From Leptothoe sp034932105 (lineage in GTDB: Bacteria > Cyanobacteriota > Cyanobacteriia > Phormidesmidales > Phormidesmidaceae), in NCBI RefSeq assembly GCF_034932105.1, contig NZ_JAYGIG010000119.1, positions 20,570 through 84,569 of the forward strand: 64,000 nucleotides of DNA. The letters run 5' to 3'. Shown here one piece after another: positions 25,768 through 36,692 of this stretch (its first letter is position 1; every line of letters starts with the position of its first letter). The position numbers and the translations under genes are program-made. The notes under the pieces are model-generated. The model worked only from the letters and a program-made list of their open reading frames with translations, did no database searches and was not told the origin of the DNA.

Positions 25768-26307
25768 CTAAAATAGACTTAGCACATCGACGCCAACACC
25801 CAGGACTACACCGATGTCTGTGCCGTCATTAAAGGCTGCATTGACCCGAGCTGTGCCTGTAATGAGGTCATTAATCGGTACATCTACCCCAGCTGTCACC
25901 AAGGGGCTCAATTCAAATTCATCGAACTCCACACCGACGCCCGCACCGATAAAGGGATGAACCCTAAACTGGTCAACATTCTGTGTCTTAGGAAATCCGG
26001 TAGTGAGGGCAAATGATGCAAAGTTATCTCCCCCCAGCACCGATGCTGAATGAATGGATAAGCTGTCGGTCAATGAAAACCGACCGACTAGGGAAAACCC
26101 GCCATCTCCTAATTCTGTGTCGCCATCATCGGATACTCCAATGGTGCCACCAACGCCAAAGTAGTTGATGCGCTCATTATCATCGCGCCTTTGGGCAACC
26201 ACCGCTTCCGGTGTCAGGGTTTGGGCAAAACTAGGGTCCACCACTAGCAATAGCAGAGTAGTCACTAAGCTGAAGGATCCTAGGCTTTTGATAGCAGACA
26301 TCATCAT
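25768..26307 (-). CDS. Small secreted beta-barrel-like outer membrane protein
   Basis: About 179 aa with a Sec signal peptide (residues 1-28, cleavage near SFA-Q) and a Gly-rich series of alternating amphipathic strands ending in Leu-Phe (GVDVLSLF), as in outer-membrane beta barrels. The open frame includes a TTG at 26319; the ATG at 26307 is preferred. It is a distant paralogue of the protein at 45713 (both share a TAG(V/L)D(V/M)P segment and overall pattern). Confidence 0.7.
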   Translation of the reverse strand: MMMSAIKSLGSFSLVTTLLLLVVDPSFAQTLTPEAVVAQRRDDNERINYFGVGGTIGVSDDGDTELGDGGFSLVGRFSLTDSLSIHSASVLGGDNFASFALTTGFPKTQNVDQFRVHPFIGAGVGVEFDEFELSPLVTAGVDVPINDLITGTARVNAAFNDGTDIGVVLGVGVDVLSLF

Positions 26308-26642
26308 TGGAAATCCCAAAAAACGGCTAGAGATTAGAGATTAATGGTCACAAGCGGTGACGGACATCTGTCACCATGTGTGAGCCTACTACATCCCTAG
26401 GCTGATAGCTACTCCTAAAGAGATACTATTCTCTAACAGCAGTCCATAAAAGTCTTGCATCTTAGAGAAGCGTATAGTGTGAAAACCGACAGAAAAATCT
26501 GTTGGGAAGTGCCTTGCAATCCAATCGCGTAATTTATCTTGTTATGGTTGCAATGGCAAACAACAACTCGACCAGCCACAACTCGACCAACAACTCGACG
26601 AAGTTGTTCCTGGTGGATTGGCTAAGGCTGATGCATCTTTTC
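26308..26642. other. 335-bp gap with three CAACTCGAC repeats and a hairpin
   Basis: Between the end of ureC and the barrel gene's start. CAACTCGACCA-type units occur at 26563, 26579 and 26591, and AACAACT...AGTTGTT pairs at about 26589-26608, possibly helping to end the ureC message. There is no T-tract. A GTGAC-palindrome (GCGGTGACGGACATCTGTCACCATG) at about 26355-26379 lies in the promoter region of the barrel gene. Confidence 0.4.
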
Positions 26643-28352
<1,710 letters not shown>

Positions 28353-28524
28353 CGGGGTCTCCTAGCGTAGGGGGGTAAAAAGCAAAGCCATTGGATAGCT
28401 TACGCTAGCTCAGGAACGCCGATGGATATATCGCGAACATTTTAAATAATTAGCTCAGGATGCACCTAGCCCAAGCTGGACCTTTGCCCAAGCTGAGAAC
28501 GAGGTGTCCTGTTGCATCGCCCTG

Positions 28525-29319
28525 CTACCCCGCACAGGCTTCCCGGCTGGGCAACATTAACACCTCGCCATCGGTGTCTTTCCAACGTAGCCAGCCTTCT
28601 TCTTCGCTGGCACCGGCTAGGGGCTCACAGCCATTGGTCGGGCGGGTGATGCGGACGCGGATCCAGTCGTCTTGGATCTCTAGGGGTTCGATCAGACTGT
28701 TGGGGCTGACCAGGCTAAGGACATTGCGGCCCCGTTCGGGTTGCGATCGCAACACTTGGGTATCCTCCTCATTGCGCAGAGACAGCATTTCAGCTTCTGC
28801 TAACCGGTCTTCCCAGGGATAAAACGCTAGTGCCAGACCGCGATCCTCCAGCTGATTGCGATGAATCCAGGCACTGCCACCGTCGGTATACTGCACTTGC
28901 AACCAGCCATCCTCACGGGCTTCCAGGATCGGAAACGCCAGCAGGGAGGAATCCACACTGACCATGGTAAAACGAGCGTCACGGCCAATGGCAAAGGCTT
29001 GTTGACCGTTGGGAATCAGCCAGCCCTGCCAAATCCAACCCCAATGGTCACCACCGGGTTGACTATAAAGGGGCAGTTCCACCGAGGATAGCCAACTCGC
29101 ATTTTGACCTGAACGCGCCTTTGGAGAGAGATAACCTACGCCCAGGGATAGATCTGTGTCAGCCAGATCCACAATACCTGCCATGTCAGGGCTGATGGCC
29201 GCAGGCAGAGCTGCCTCTGCTGAACCATTCCCAGAGGTTTGACCCAGTGCTGGTACATGACCTAACAGCAGAGTCCCTTGTAGGCAAGCGATCGCAGCAA
29301 AATGGTGTAGTCGCAACAT
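28525..29319 (-). CDS. Secreted SH3-like domain protein between ureB and ureC
   Basis: About 264 aa with an N-terminal signal peptide (hydrophobic residues 5-28, cleavage near ALG-Q). It contains SH3b-like strands, e.g. DGWLQVQYTDGGSAWIHRNQ (about 150-170) and DDWIRVRITRPTNG followed by EEGWLRWKD near the C-terminus. Probably periplasmic and perhaps cell-wall binding. No catalytic domain is seen. Its place inside the urease cluster is unusual; nothing in the protein suggests a urease role. The start is set at ATG 29319, with a TTG at 29325 just upstream. Confidence 0.7.
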   Translation of the reverse strand: MLRLHHFAAIACLQGTLLLGHVPALGQTSGNGSAEAALPAAISPDMAGIVDLADTDLSLGVGYLSPKARSGQNASWLSSVELPLYSQPGGDHWGWIWQGWLIPNGQQAFAIGRDARFTMVSVDSSLLAFPILEAREDGWLQVQYTDGGSAWIHRNQLEDRGLALAFYPWEDRLAEAEMLSLRNEEDTQVLRSQPERGRNVLSLVSPNSLIEPLEIQDDWIRVRITRPTNGCEPLAGASEEEGWLRWKDTDGEVLMLPSREACAG

Positions 29320-29530
29320 AGTCAATGTCAGTTAATCTCAGAATGCATTTTCAGTTGACATGCTCCCGTGAGCCGCCGTTGGCTTATGCCCTATTTTCAC
29401 AACAGAGCAAATCAGTAAATAACTGCTATCCAGGCGTTCCTTTCCTGATTCAAGCGGTTAAACCCCATATCAGTCATAATCAATCTTTTGTTGCTTTGCC
29501 ATCCGGCACGTTGCCGATTTCTCAGCAGCT

Positions 29531-29863
29531 TTACAAACTCCCTTCGATGCGTTGGTTAAAGCCATAGACTTGGCGTGATCCAGCTAGGGTCACCAACGTA
29601 ACAGAACGCTCATCCCCCGGTTCAAATCTGACCGCTGTCCCTGCTGGGATATCCAGCCGCATCCCCTTCGCCTGGTCCCGTTCAAATTGGAGGGCATCAT
29701 TCACTTCATAGAAGTGAAAATGGGAACCCACCTGAATCGGTCGATCGCCACCGTTGGCCACCGTCAATGTGACTGTGGGGCGACCGGCATTCAGCTCAAT
29801 GTCGCCGTCTGCGGGTAACAGTTCCCCAGGAATAATAGTTTGACTAGTTGAGCTATCGGACAT
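29531..29863 (-). CDS. ureB: Urease beta subunit
   Basis: 110-aa structural subunit. IPGELLPADGDIELNAGRP and VGSHFHFYEVN are diagnostic, as is the C-terminal GSRQVYGFNQRIEG. Its ATG overlaps the stop of the S41 gene (TAATG), so the two are translationally coupled. A 211-bp gap separates it from the next gene. Confidence 0.97.
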   Translation of the reverse strand: MSDSSTSQTIIPGELLPADGDIELNAGRPTVTLTVANGGDRPIQVGSHFHFYEVNDALQFERDQAKGMRLDIPAGTAVRFEPGDERSVTLVTLAGSRQVYGFNQRIEGSL

Positions 29864-30957
29864 TATCGCAATCCTCCAAGTTGACTAATTAAATCCTGCT
29901 GCATTTGATCCAGCTGGTTTTTCACCGTTGCCAAGGCTGCCCCTAATTCCTGATCTAGGGATTGGGAGTGTTTTTTCAAGTCGGTCAGTCCCATATAGTG
30001 GGCGACTTTCAAGGCTAGCTCCACCGGTACCTTAAAGTCCGGTAGCACGCCGCTGCCTTCCCAGTTAGCACCCGTCACCGGGTTAACCACTTGTCCCATA
30101 GGCAAGAACATCCAGAAATGATCGTGGAGTCGCTGTCCGGCCCCTGGGTTGGCCTTGCCAGCCGTTGTTTCACCAATTAAGGTGGCCCGTTTGAGCTGTT
30201 TGAGGGTATAAGCAAATTCCTCCGCCGCCGTTGCTGTTTCTGGTCCGATCAACAGATAAATAGGACGATCCAAATAGCGGGGGCCACCCACATGGGGGAT
30301 GGTCCAGCTTTGCTGGGTCCGGTTTTCTGCGGGCCAGTTCACATCGCTTAGGTGTACCGCTGGATAGGCGGGCAGCAAATAGCTACAGAGTAGTGCCACC
30401 ATGCCCGGCGACCCTCCCCGGTTGTATCGCAGATCAATAATTAGCCCTTGGGTATGGGCGATGCAGGTCATGGCTGCGGCTAGGGTGTCCCCGGCAAACT
30501 CGGGTGGTTCAAACCCATATAGTTGCAAAAAACCTAGGTTCCCTGCCAACCGTTCCACCCGGTTAATATCGAAGTTACGGCGCTGGCTCTGCTGCGCTTG
30601 ATAGGCTAGCTCCTCAGCCGTTGGGGGCGTGTCGGCACTCAGTTCTGGCAGCGGTGTGGGGCTAAAGTACACCCGCATACTGCGATCTTCGGTCAGGGTT
30701 TGTAACTGAGTGGTGAGGGTTTCTGCTAACTGATAGCCGCTGACGATGTCGCCATAGCCGCCCCCGTTCAGCCGCTGACGAATATCTGCCTGGGCCTTGG
30801 CGGCCGCCTGGGGTAAGGCATAGCGATCGAGGGCCTCAGCTACCGCCTCAAGCACAAGGGTACGACTGACCAGATCTAGATCAATATCCTGGAGATTGCC
30901 ATCCTGCAGATCGCCACCAGCCCTTACAGAACCATCAGAACTATCCGACTCAACCAT
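29863..30957 (-). CDS. S41 family peptidase homologue (IRBP/tail-specific protease-like) inside the urease operon
   Basis: 364 aa with no signal peptide, so probably cytoplasmic. The N-terminal helical part (about 30-95) and the S41 core (GFLQLYGFEPPEFAG, GLIIDLRYNRGGSPGM, then EEFAYTLKQLKRATLIGETTAG at about 245-266) match the IRBP-like group. The nucleophile motif, normally T-x-S-A-x-E, reads TATAAEE, with Thr at about residue 243 in place of Ser. Activity is therefore uncertain; Thr might still act. It lies between ureA and ureB and shares a TAATG junction with ureB. Confidence 0.85.
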   Translation of the reverse strand: MVESDSSDGSVRAGGDLQDGNLQDIDLDLVSRTLVLEAVAEALDRYALPQAAAKAQADIRQRLNGGGYGDIVSGYQLAETLTTQLQTLTEDRSMRVYFSPTPLPELSADTPPTAEELAYQAQQSQRRNFDINRVERLAGNLGFLQLYGFEPPEFAGDTLAAAMTCIAHTQGLIIDLRYNRGGSPGMVALLCSYLLPAYPAVHLSDVNWPAENRTQQSWTIPHVGGPRYLDRPIYLLIGPETATAAEEFAYTLKQLKRATLIGETTAGKANPGAGQRLHDHFWMFLPMGQVVNPVTGANWEGSGVLPDFKVPVELALKVAHYMGLTDLKKHSQSLDQELGAALATVKNQLDQMQQDLISQLGGLR

Positions 30958-31024
30958 AAAAATATCTAGGCAATACGTCTACACAATCGAATTTTGGCTG
31001 TGCGGATGTTGCATGCAACCTTTC

Positions 31025-31327
31025 CTACTGAATGGGGTTATGTACGGTAACTAGCTTAGTCCCATCTGGGAACGTCGCCTCCACCTGTACTTCGTGAATC
31101 ATTTCGGCAATGCCATCCATCACGTCATCTCGACCCAGTAGCGTGGTCCCGTAGCTCATGAGATCCGCCACCGTACGGCCATCCCGTGCCCCTTCCAAAA
31201 TGGCGGCAGAAATGTAGGCAACGGCTTCTGGGTGGTTGAGTTTCACGCCTCGCTCCTTACGGCGTTCGGCCACTAGGGCAGCGGTAAAAATCAGTAGCTT
31301 ATCTTTTTCTTGGGGAGTGAGTTGCAT
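31025..31327 (-). CDS. ureA: Urease gamma subunit
   Basis: 100-aa subunit. It begins MQLTPQEKDKLLIF and contains RGVKLNHPEAVAYISA and GRTVADLMSYG. Full length. It follows ureD by about 120 bp and is separated from ureB by the S41 gene, unlike the usual contiguous ureA-ureB-ureC order. Confidence 0.97.
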   Translation of the reverse strand: MQLTPQEKDKLLIFTAALVAERRKERGVKLNHPEAVAYISAAILEGARDGRTVADLMSYGTTLLGRDDVMDGIAEMIHEVQVEATFPDGTKLVTVHNPIQ

Positions 31328-31445
31328 AGGAGGGGGAGGAAACTGACCACAACAGAGATATTAAACCAAGAAATGCTCGGGACGAGTCTCCTTCCCTGGA
31401 TCGCTCACTCCCCAAGACCTTGGAAAGTCTGCTCACCCCCCTGAC

Positions 31446-32324
31446 CTAGACTCCCCAAACCCTGGGTATATAGGCCTTTTTACCTAATGTCTCCGTTCGT
31501 AGATATTGCCAAATATGCATAAAGTACTGCCGAGCCATTTGACTAGAGGGGCCTCGGTAGCGAACCACTAGGCCTTGCTCTAGCTGGGTAACCCCTAACT
31601 CCCCTGGGGTGGGGCCTTGGGTCTCGATGAGGGTTCTGATGGCCGTGATGTGTTCGGAGGCCATGGCTTGTCCCAACAACAGGAATGTGCCCACCACAGG
31701 GTATCCGGCTAATCCATGGTAGCTGTGTAGGACTTCAGTGCCCCCTGTGAGCTGTTGCCGATCGATCCATAGCGGTGTGCCTTGCTGCCAGATTTCGGTT
31801 TGCGATCGCCAATGCCCCTGGGTCAGGGTTTCCCCCCTGGCACTGCGGCCAAACCGGGTAACATCCCACCCAATCCACACCCCACTCGGTTCCAGCTCGA
31901 CCCTAACGGTTTGGCGAAACCGCCCCCCGTTGAACAAAATTAGCTCCTGGGGTAGCCATTCCACATAGGCTCCCGGCTCCACCGTCATTCGAATCGTTTG
32001 CTCCGCCCAGTTATCTTCGGTGCGATACACCTTGTGGGCGGCGGCGGTGGTGATCAATGCCTGGGTGTCGGTCTCAGCGGTGATGGCTATATCCAGCTGA
32101 TCGCCCCCCACCATGCCCCCAGCGGTGTGCACAATGACACTCTGGCAGTTGTTGGGGGCTGCGGCTGGATAAAACGGTCGCTGAATTCGCAGGGGAGCTG
32201 TGCTGTAGGCTCTTTTAGGAAAGGTTTTTCCGTTGATTTTGGCAAATTGAAGATCGAGGCTGCCGCGCCAACATTGATCTTCCTGGGTTGGTTGTTCTGC
32301 CTGCACCTGGTCGATGGTTTTCAT
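31446..32324 (-). CDS. ureD: Urease accessory protein UreD
   Basis: 292-aa scaffold for nickel and CO2 delivery to apo-urease. HTAGGMVGGDQLDI (about 67-80), AAHKVYRT, and PQELILFNGGRFRQTV (about 124-139) are family-typical. ureE, ureF and ureG are not in the window and must lie elsewhere. Confidence 0.95.
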   Translation of the reverse strand: MKTIDQVQAEQPTQEDQCWRGSLDLQFAKINGKTFPKRAYSTAPLRIQRPFYPAAAPNNCQSVIVHTAGGMVGGDQLDIAITAETDTQALITTAAAHKVYRTEDNWAEQTIRMTVEPGAYVEWLPQELILFNGGRFRQTVRVELEPSGVWIGWDVTRFGRSARGETLTQGHWRSQTEIWQQGTPLWIDRQQLTGGTEVLHSYHGLAGYPVVGTFLLLGQAMASEHITAIRTLIETQGPTPGELGVTQLEQGLVVRYRGPSSQMARQYFMHIWQYLRTETLGKKAYIPRVWGV

Positions 32325-32382
32325 TAATGTTCCATGCCTGCTTTGGTCCGGTTATTCCCATGGTGGGCACAGCACAGCCTCC

Positions 32383-33606
32383 TTACTTTTTCTGGCAAAA
32401 TTGCTCAACGCATCGCACAAATATTTCTACCCCAGTGCCCAGGACGGTTTCGTCAAAATCAAACCGAGGGTGATGGTGGGGATAGTCCAGGTTTAATTCG
32501 GGGTTCGCCGAGCCTAAAAAGAAATAACAGCCGGGTTTTTCCTGCAAAAAGAAGGACATGTCTTCACCCCCCATGGTTTGGCATTCGGGCACCACTCCAG
32601 CTGGGGTTTCAATCACAGAGCTGGCAACGGATCTAACCAATTCTGTGATGGTTGGATCATTAATCACCGGGGGGTAGAGCCGTTCATAGTCAAACTGGTA
32701 GCTGGCTCCATGGGCCTGGCACAGTCCGGCAATAATGGCCTCCATGCGCTCGGGTAAGAGGTCTCGATAGTCTGGGTTAAAGTAGCGTACGGTACCGCTC
32801 AGACGGGCCGTGTTGGCAATTACATTCACCGCTGTCCCTGCTTGAAACTCCCCCACGGTGACAACGGCTGATTCGATCGGGCTAATGTTGCGGGCCACAA
32901 TGGTTTGTAGGGCGTTGACCACCTGGGCCCCCACCACAATGGAGTCGATGGTTTGGTGGGGCAATGCGCCGTGCCCACCGCGCCCCTGAATGGTGCAGTG
33001 GAAATACTCGGTGGCGGCCATCAGGGGGCCACTGCGCACCCCCACCGTCCCCAGGGGGAGGTTATTCCAGATGTGGAGGCCAATGATGGCGTCTACTTCG
33101 GGGTGGCTGAGCACCCCGGCTTCGATCATGGGCTTAGCGCCGCCAGGGCCTTCCTCCGCCGGTTGAAAAATGAATTTCACGGTGCCAGCGAAGGTGTCGC
33201 GATGTTGGGACAGATAATGGGCTGTGCCCAGGGCAATGGTGACATGGCCGTCGTGGCCGCAGGCGTGCATTTTGCCGTCATGCAATGACCGGTAAGGCAC
33301 CTGGTTCAGTTCTTGGATGGGTAGGGCGTCCATGTCGGCTCGGATGGCCAGAACTGGCCCTGGGCTGCTGCCTTCAACCGTGGCGACAATGCCTGTTTTG
33401 GCAATGCCGGTCTGGTGGGCAATGCCCCATTGGGTGAGTTGTTGGGTGATAAAGTCAGCGGTGAGATTTTCTGCGAAACTTAGTTCGGGACGCTGGTGGA
33501 GGTAACGCCGCCATTGCACTAGCTGGGATTGTAGGGTTTGAATCTGGGCCCGCACCTGGGGCGGTGTTTTGGAGATTTGCGTATTGAGGGGCAACGTAGA
33601 AACCAT
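32383..33606 (-). CDS. M20D family amidohydrolase
   Basis: 407-aa metallohydrolase of the IAA-amino acid/hippurate/N-acyl-L-amino acid hydrolase group. Metal-binding motifs MHACGHDGH (about 113) and QPAEEGPGGAKPMIEAG (about 147-163, with the catalytic Glu) are intact, as is the dimerisation-domain GRGGHGALPH. The natural substrate is unknown. It lies just upstream of ureD on the same strand with a 58-bp gap, so release of nitrogen from amides upstream of urease is possible but only inferred. Confidence 0.92.
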   Translation of the reverse strand: MVSTLPLNTQISKTPPQVRAQIQTLQSQLVQWRRYLHQRPELSFAENLTADFITQQLTQWGIAHQTGIAKTGIVATVEGSSPGPVLAIRADMDALPIQELNQVPYRSLHDGKMHACGHDGHVTIALGTAHYLSQHRDTFAGTVKFIFQPAEEGPGGAKPMIEAGVLSHPEVDAIIGLHIWNNLPLGTVGVRSGPLMAATEYFHCTIQGRGGHGALPHQTIDSIVVGAQVVNALQTIVARNISPIESAVVTVGEFQAGTAVNVIANTARLSGTVRYFNPDYRDLLPERMEAIIAGLCQAHGASYQFDYERLYPPVINDPTITELVRSVASSVIETPAGVVPECQTMGGEDMSFFLQEKPGCYFFLGSANPELNLDYPHHHPRFDFDETVLGTGVEIFVRCVEQFCQKK

Positions 33607-33682
33607 AGGACCTTAGCAGACACAACCGTTACAGTTACTGTTATAAACCGTAATCCTATAAACCAATCCTATAAACCTATTT

Positions 33683-34378
33683 TCAGGCCACCCAAAATGC
33701 TGCGGGCATGATGGCCTCCAGGGTGAGCTGACGCGCGGCAGAGCTAAGCTGCTCTAAGTCCGTGGGATCTTTAAAGTAGGGCAGCACTCCCAGGATGGGG
33801 ATGCGGGTGAGGTTACTAAGCATGGCCGGTGGGGCTAGGTGCTCCAAGTTTTTTTCGGCGTCGGGGGTGGAGCAGTTGAGGACGATGCCTTGGAGCTGGA
33901 GCTGGTGTTGACGGGCCAGGGCGACATTGGCTACGGCGTTTGCGATCGCACCCAACTTCACCGGCACCACCAGCACCACTGGCAGCCGCCAGTCCGCCGC
34001 CAGATCCGCCACCGTCATCTCATCCGTCACCGGTGACCCCAGCCCCCCCAGACCTTCCACCAGCACCCAGTCACATTGCTGACCTAACGTGACATATCGG
34101 TGCCAGGCAGGAGCCAAATCCACCGTCCTATGCTCCAACGCCGCCGCAATCGGCGGAGCCAAAGGAGCCTGGTAAAACACCGGGTTTAGCTCCTCCAAGG
34201 ACTGTTCCAAATCAAATAATTGTTGAAATAATTCCCGATCTCCCCGCCCCGACTGGATTGGTTTCAGTACCCCCAACCGCCGGGAAGCGCAATACTGTCG
34301 CCAATAGGCCATCAGAGCACAGGTCAATACCGTCTTACCACAATCCGTATCCGTCGCCGCAATTAATAATCCACTCAC
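33683..34378 (-). CDS. bioD: Dethiobiotin synthase
   Basis: 231-aa ATP-dependent enzyme of biotin synthesis (DAPA to dethiobiotin). P-loop ATDTDCGKT (about 8-16), VLVEGLGGLGSP (about 104) and VPVKLGAIANA are present. It starts at a GTG (34378). bioA, bioB and bioF are not in this window, and bioY is at the left edge. Confidence 0.93.
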   Translation of the reverse strand: MSGLLIAATDTDCGKTVLTCALMAYWRQYCASRRLGVLKPIQSGRGDRELFQQLFDLEQSLEELNPVFYQAPLAPPIAAALEHRTVDLAPAWHRYVTLGQQCDWVLVEGLGGLGSPVTDEMTVADLAADWRLPVVLVVPVKLGAIANAVANVALARQHQLQLQGIVLNCSTPDAEKNLEHLAPPAMLSNLTRIPILGVLPYFKDPTDLEQLSSAARQLTLEAIMPAAFWVA

Positions 34379-34451
34379 TATTTAGCCAATAGTGGGCCTT
34401 GCCCACCCTACGAATTTTTCCTTTTCTAAAATATGGAAATCCCTAGACAAC

Positions 34452-36626
34452 CTAAGGATTTCCCTGACCCACAATTTGCACATCCAAGGTAAACTCCGCC
34501 GCACTGCTCGACCGCACATCTACCTCATAATCACCCCCCAAAGGTAAATAGCTGTTCCAATACAGCACCCCTTCCGCATCCGCAATCGGTTCTCCTCCTG
34601 GAAATGACACATCAAAGGTGACTGGGCCACTAGCCTGGGTAATTTTCACCGTAATAATCTGTCCCTGTTGGGCATTCACCACATACTTCTGCACTCGGCC
34701 AGGTCCCACCGAGTTCGCTAACAACGTCCCCGTTTGCCCTTCAGGAAATAGCACCCGCTGAGAAGAAACCTGTTCCTGCACATCATCGGGTGACCCACCA
34801 TCCGATTCACCGTCCCCAGACCCACTACCATCCTGCTCTGCCCCGGTATCCCCGCTATCACTGCCGTCCTCCTCCGGTGACAAGGGGATATCGGTATCCT
34901 CCTCAGGACTACCAGTGCCCGCTGCGGCTAGGGATAGCCCCAGCCCATAGGTTCCCTCCTCTGTGTCGCGGGTAGTCTCCACCTGCACACTATAGCGGCC
35001 ATCCTCGGGCAGTTCCCCCTGCCAATCCAACACCTGCTGACCCCCGCTTAATGGCTTGCCCTCAGGATCTAGCACCGACAGAACCACCCCCTCCCCTTCT
35101 AAGGATGTACTCAGGGTTTGTCCCGCTTTCCCCTCAAACGCGTAGTCAACGGTGTCGCCTTGCCGAATCTCTCCCTCAACGGTTTTCTGCTCACCCACCA
35201 CTAGCTCGATGTCAGAGACATAGTTGGTGGGGCCATCCGGTTCCAAGGGCTTAGGTTGAGAGGCATCAGGCTGTTTATTCCCTGGGTTTTTGGTAGAGTC
35301 CAACTCCTCCGGCAGTGGTAGCCGTTGCACTTGATTTTCCTGGGCAGGTGGTTCTGGCTTCAAGACATAATTCACCGTAGCCCAGCCCCCCACTCCGGCT
35401 AAGGTCGTTGCCCCCACAAACATGGCTGTCAAGACCAATGGATTATCCAATGCCCCCTGCTGCCGTTTGGACGATGTCACCACCTGGGTTTTAGCCCCAG
35501 CCGGGCGGGTGCCTGATCGCCCTGTTCCGTCAGCGCCCACTGTTCCCATGGGGCCATGCCCAGAGGTAGTCCTAAGTTGTGTGCTAGAGCTATCCATTGG
35601 GCTACTGACCGCCACCGTCCGCATTTCAGAAATCGGTAGCGGTTGTGGTGCCCTCGTCACCGTCGGATTTTGCCCAGGGCTGCTAGGGGTGGGCCCCCTC
35701 CCCTGCAATGCCTGGAGCATTTCACTGACTGACTGATAACGATCCGTGGGACGATAGCTCAGGGCTTTGTCTAGCACCGCCGCCAGCTGATCGCTGACCT
35801 GCACAAACGGCCGCCATTGCCAGCTCAGAGTCGCATCATCAAACAGTTCATGGGGTTCTTTCCCCGTCAGTAATACCAAACAGGTCACCGCCAAGGCATA
35901 GAGGTCACTGCTGGGGTAAGCTCGCCCTGACTGCAGCTGTTCGCTGGGGGCATATCCTGCCTTACCCACCGTGGTTGCCTGCACAGTCGTGGTACTAGTC
36001 TGGAGCCGAGTCACCACCTCTTTTACCACACCAAAGTCAATCAGCACGGGTCTTTGATCGCTACGGCGCAAAATAATATTGTCAGGGCTAATGTCTCGAT
36101 GAATAATGCCCGTTGCATGAATATGGGCTAAAACCGGCAATAGCTGCCCCAAAAAAGCCCGAATTTCAGTTTCCGAAAAGGCCTGCCCCGGACGCTGTTG
36201 GAGAATTTCTCGGTAGGTTAGCCCCTCAATATGGTCTTGCACCAAAAATAGGCGTTGGTCTTGCTCAAAAGTGGCCCGAAACTGCGGAATCTGAGGATGA
36301 CTAATCTGGTACAGAATTTCAGCTTCTCGTTGAAATAGCTCAGCCGCTTTACTAGAGAAGCGATCGCCGCCCGTTGTGGGCATAAATTCTTTGATCACGC
36401 ACTCCTCATCAAAGCGCCCTTGGTCTTTGGTCAGGTAGGTACGCCCAAACCCGCCCTGACCCAGTAATCGGACAATGCGGTATCGATTTTGCAAAAGAGC
36501 ACCGATGGCTAGGGCAGGCTGCATAGTAAACGTCCAAACAATGTTGACATCAACAGGTTCAACGCCTGGGGGTAAGTTTCCAGACAGGCTATACCACTCT
36601 AACCCAATGCTCCATAAATGCTCCAT
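34452..36626 (-). CDS. Serine/threonine protein kinase with extracytoplasmic pre-peptidase-like (PPC) repeats
   Basis: 724 aa. The kinase domain (about 45-310) has GQGGFGRTY, the catalytic loop HRDISPDNII and DFG. A Pro/Ser/Thr-rich linker, one transmembrane helix (about 410-430), and two beta-rich PPC-like domains follow (about 480-585 and 625-720), separated by a low-complexity Asp/Gly/Ser stretch. The outer domains probably sense a ligand or cell-wall state. The start at 36626 has AGGGA at good spacing. An ATG at 36524 (MQPALAIGALL) would drop 34 atypical residues. It is divergent from the GAF/kinase-like gene 66 bp away. Confidence 0.92.
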   Translation of the reverse strand: MEHLWSIGLEWYSLSGNLPPGVEPVDVNIVWTFTMQPALAIGALLQNRYRIVRLLGQGGFGRTYLTKDQGRFDEECVIKEFMPTTGGDRFSSKAAELFQREAEILYQISHPQIPQFRATFEQDQRLFLVQDHIEGLTYREILQQRPGQAFSETEIRAFLGQLLPVLAHIHATGIIHRDISPDNIILRRSDQRPVLIDFGVVKEVVTRLQTSTTTVQATTVGKAGYAPSEQLQSGRAYPSSDLYALAVTCLVLLTGKEPHELFDDATLSWQWRPFVQVSDQLAAVLDKALSYRPTDRYQSVSEMLQALQGRGPTPSSPGQNPTVTRAPQPLPISEMRTVAVSSPMDSSSTQLRTTSGHGPMGTVGADGTGRSGTRPAGAKTQVVTSSKRQQGALDNPLVLTAMFVGATTLAGVGGWATVNYVLKPEPPAQENQVQRLPLPEELDSTKNPGNKQPDASQPKPLEPDGPTNYVSDIELVVGEQKTVEGEIRQGDTVDYAFEGKAGQTLSTSLEGEGVVLSVLDPEGKPLSGGQQVLDWQGELPEDGRYSVQVETTRDTEEGTYGLGLSLAAAGTGSPEEDTDIPLSPEEDGSDSGDTGAEQDGSGSGDGESDGGSPDDVQEQVSSQRVLFPEGQTGTLLANSVGPGRVQKYVVNAQQGQIITVKITQASGPVTFDVSFPGGEPIADAEGVLYWNSYLPLGGDYEVDVRSSSAAEFTLDVQIVGQGNP

Positions 36627-36692
36627 CGTTTAGTCCCTATACTGTTTCGGGAATGATGGAGGCACGAAACCCACTTTTTTAGCAATATCGCA

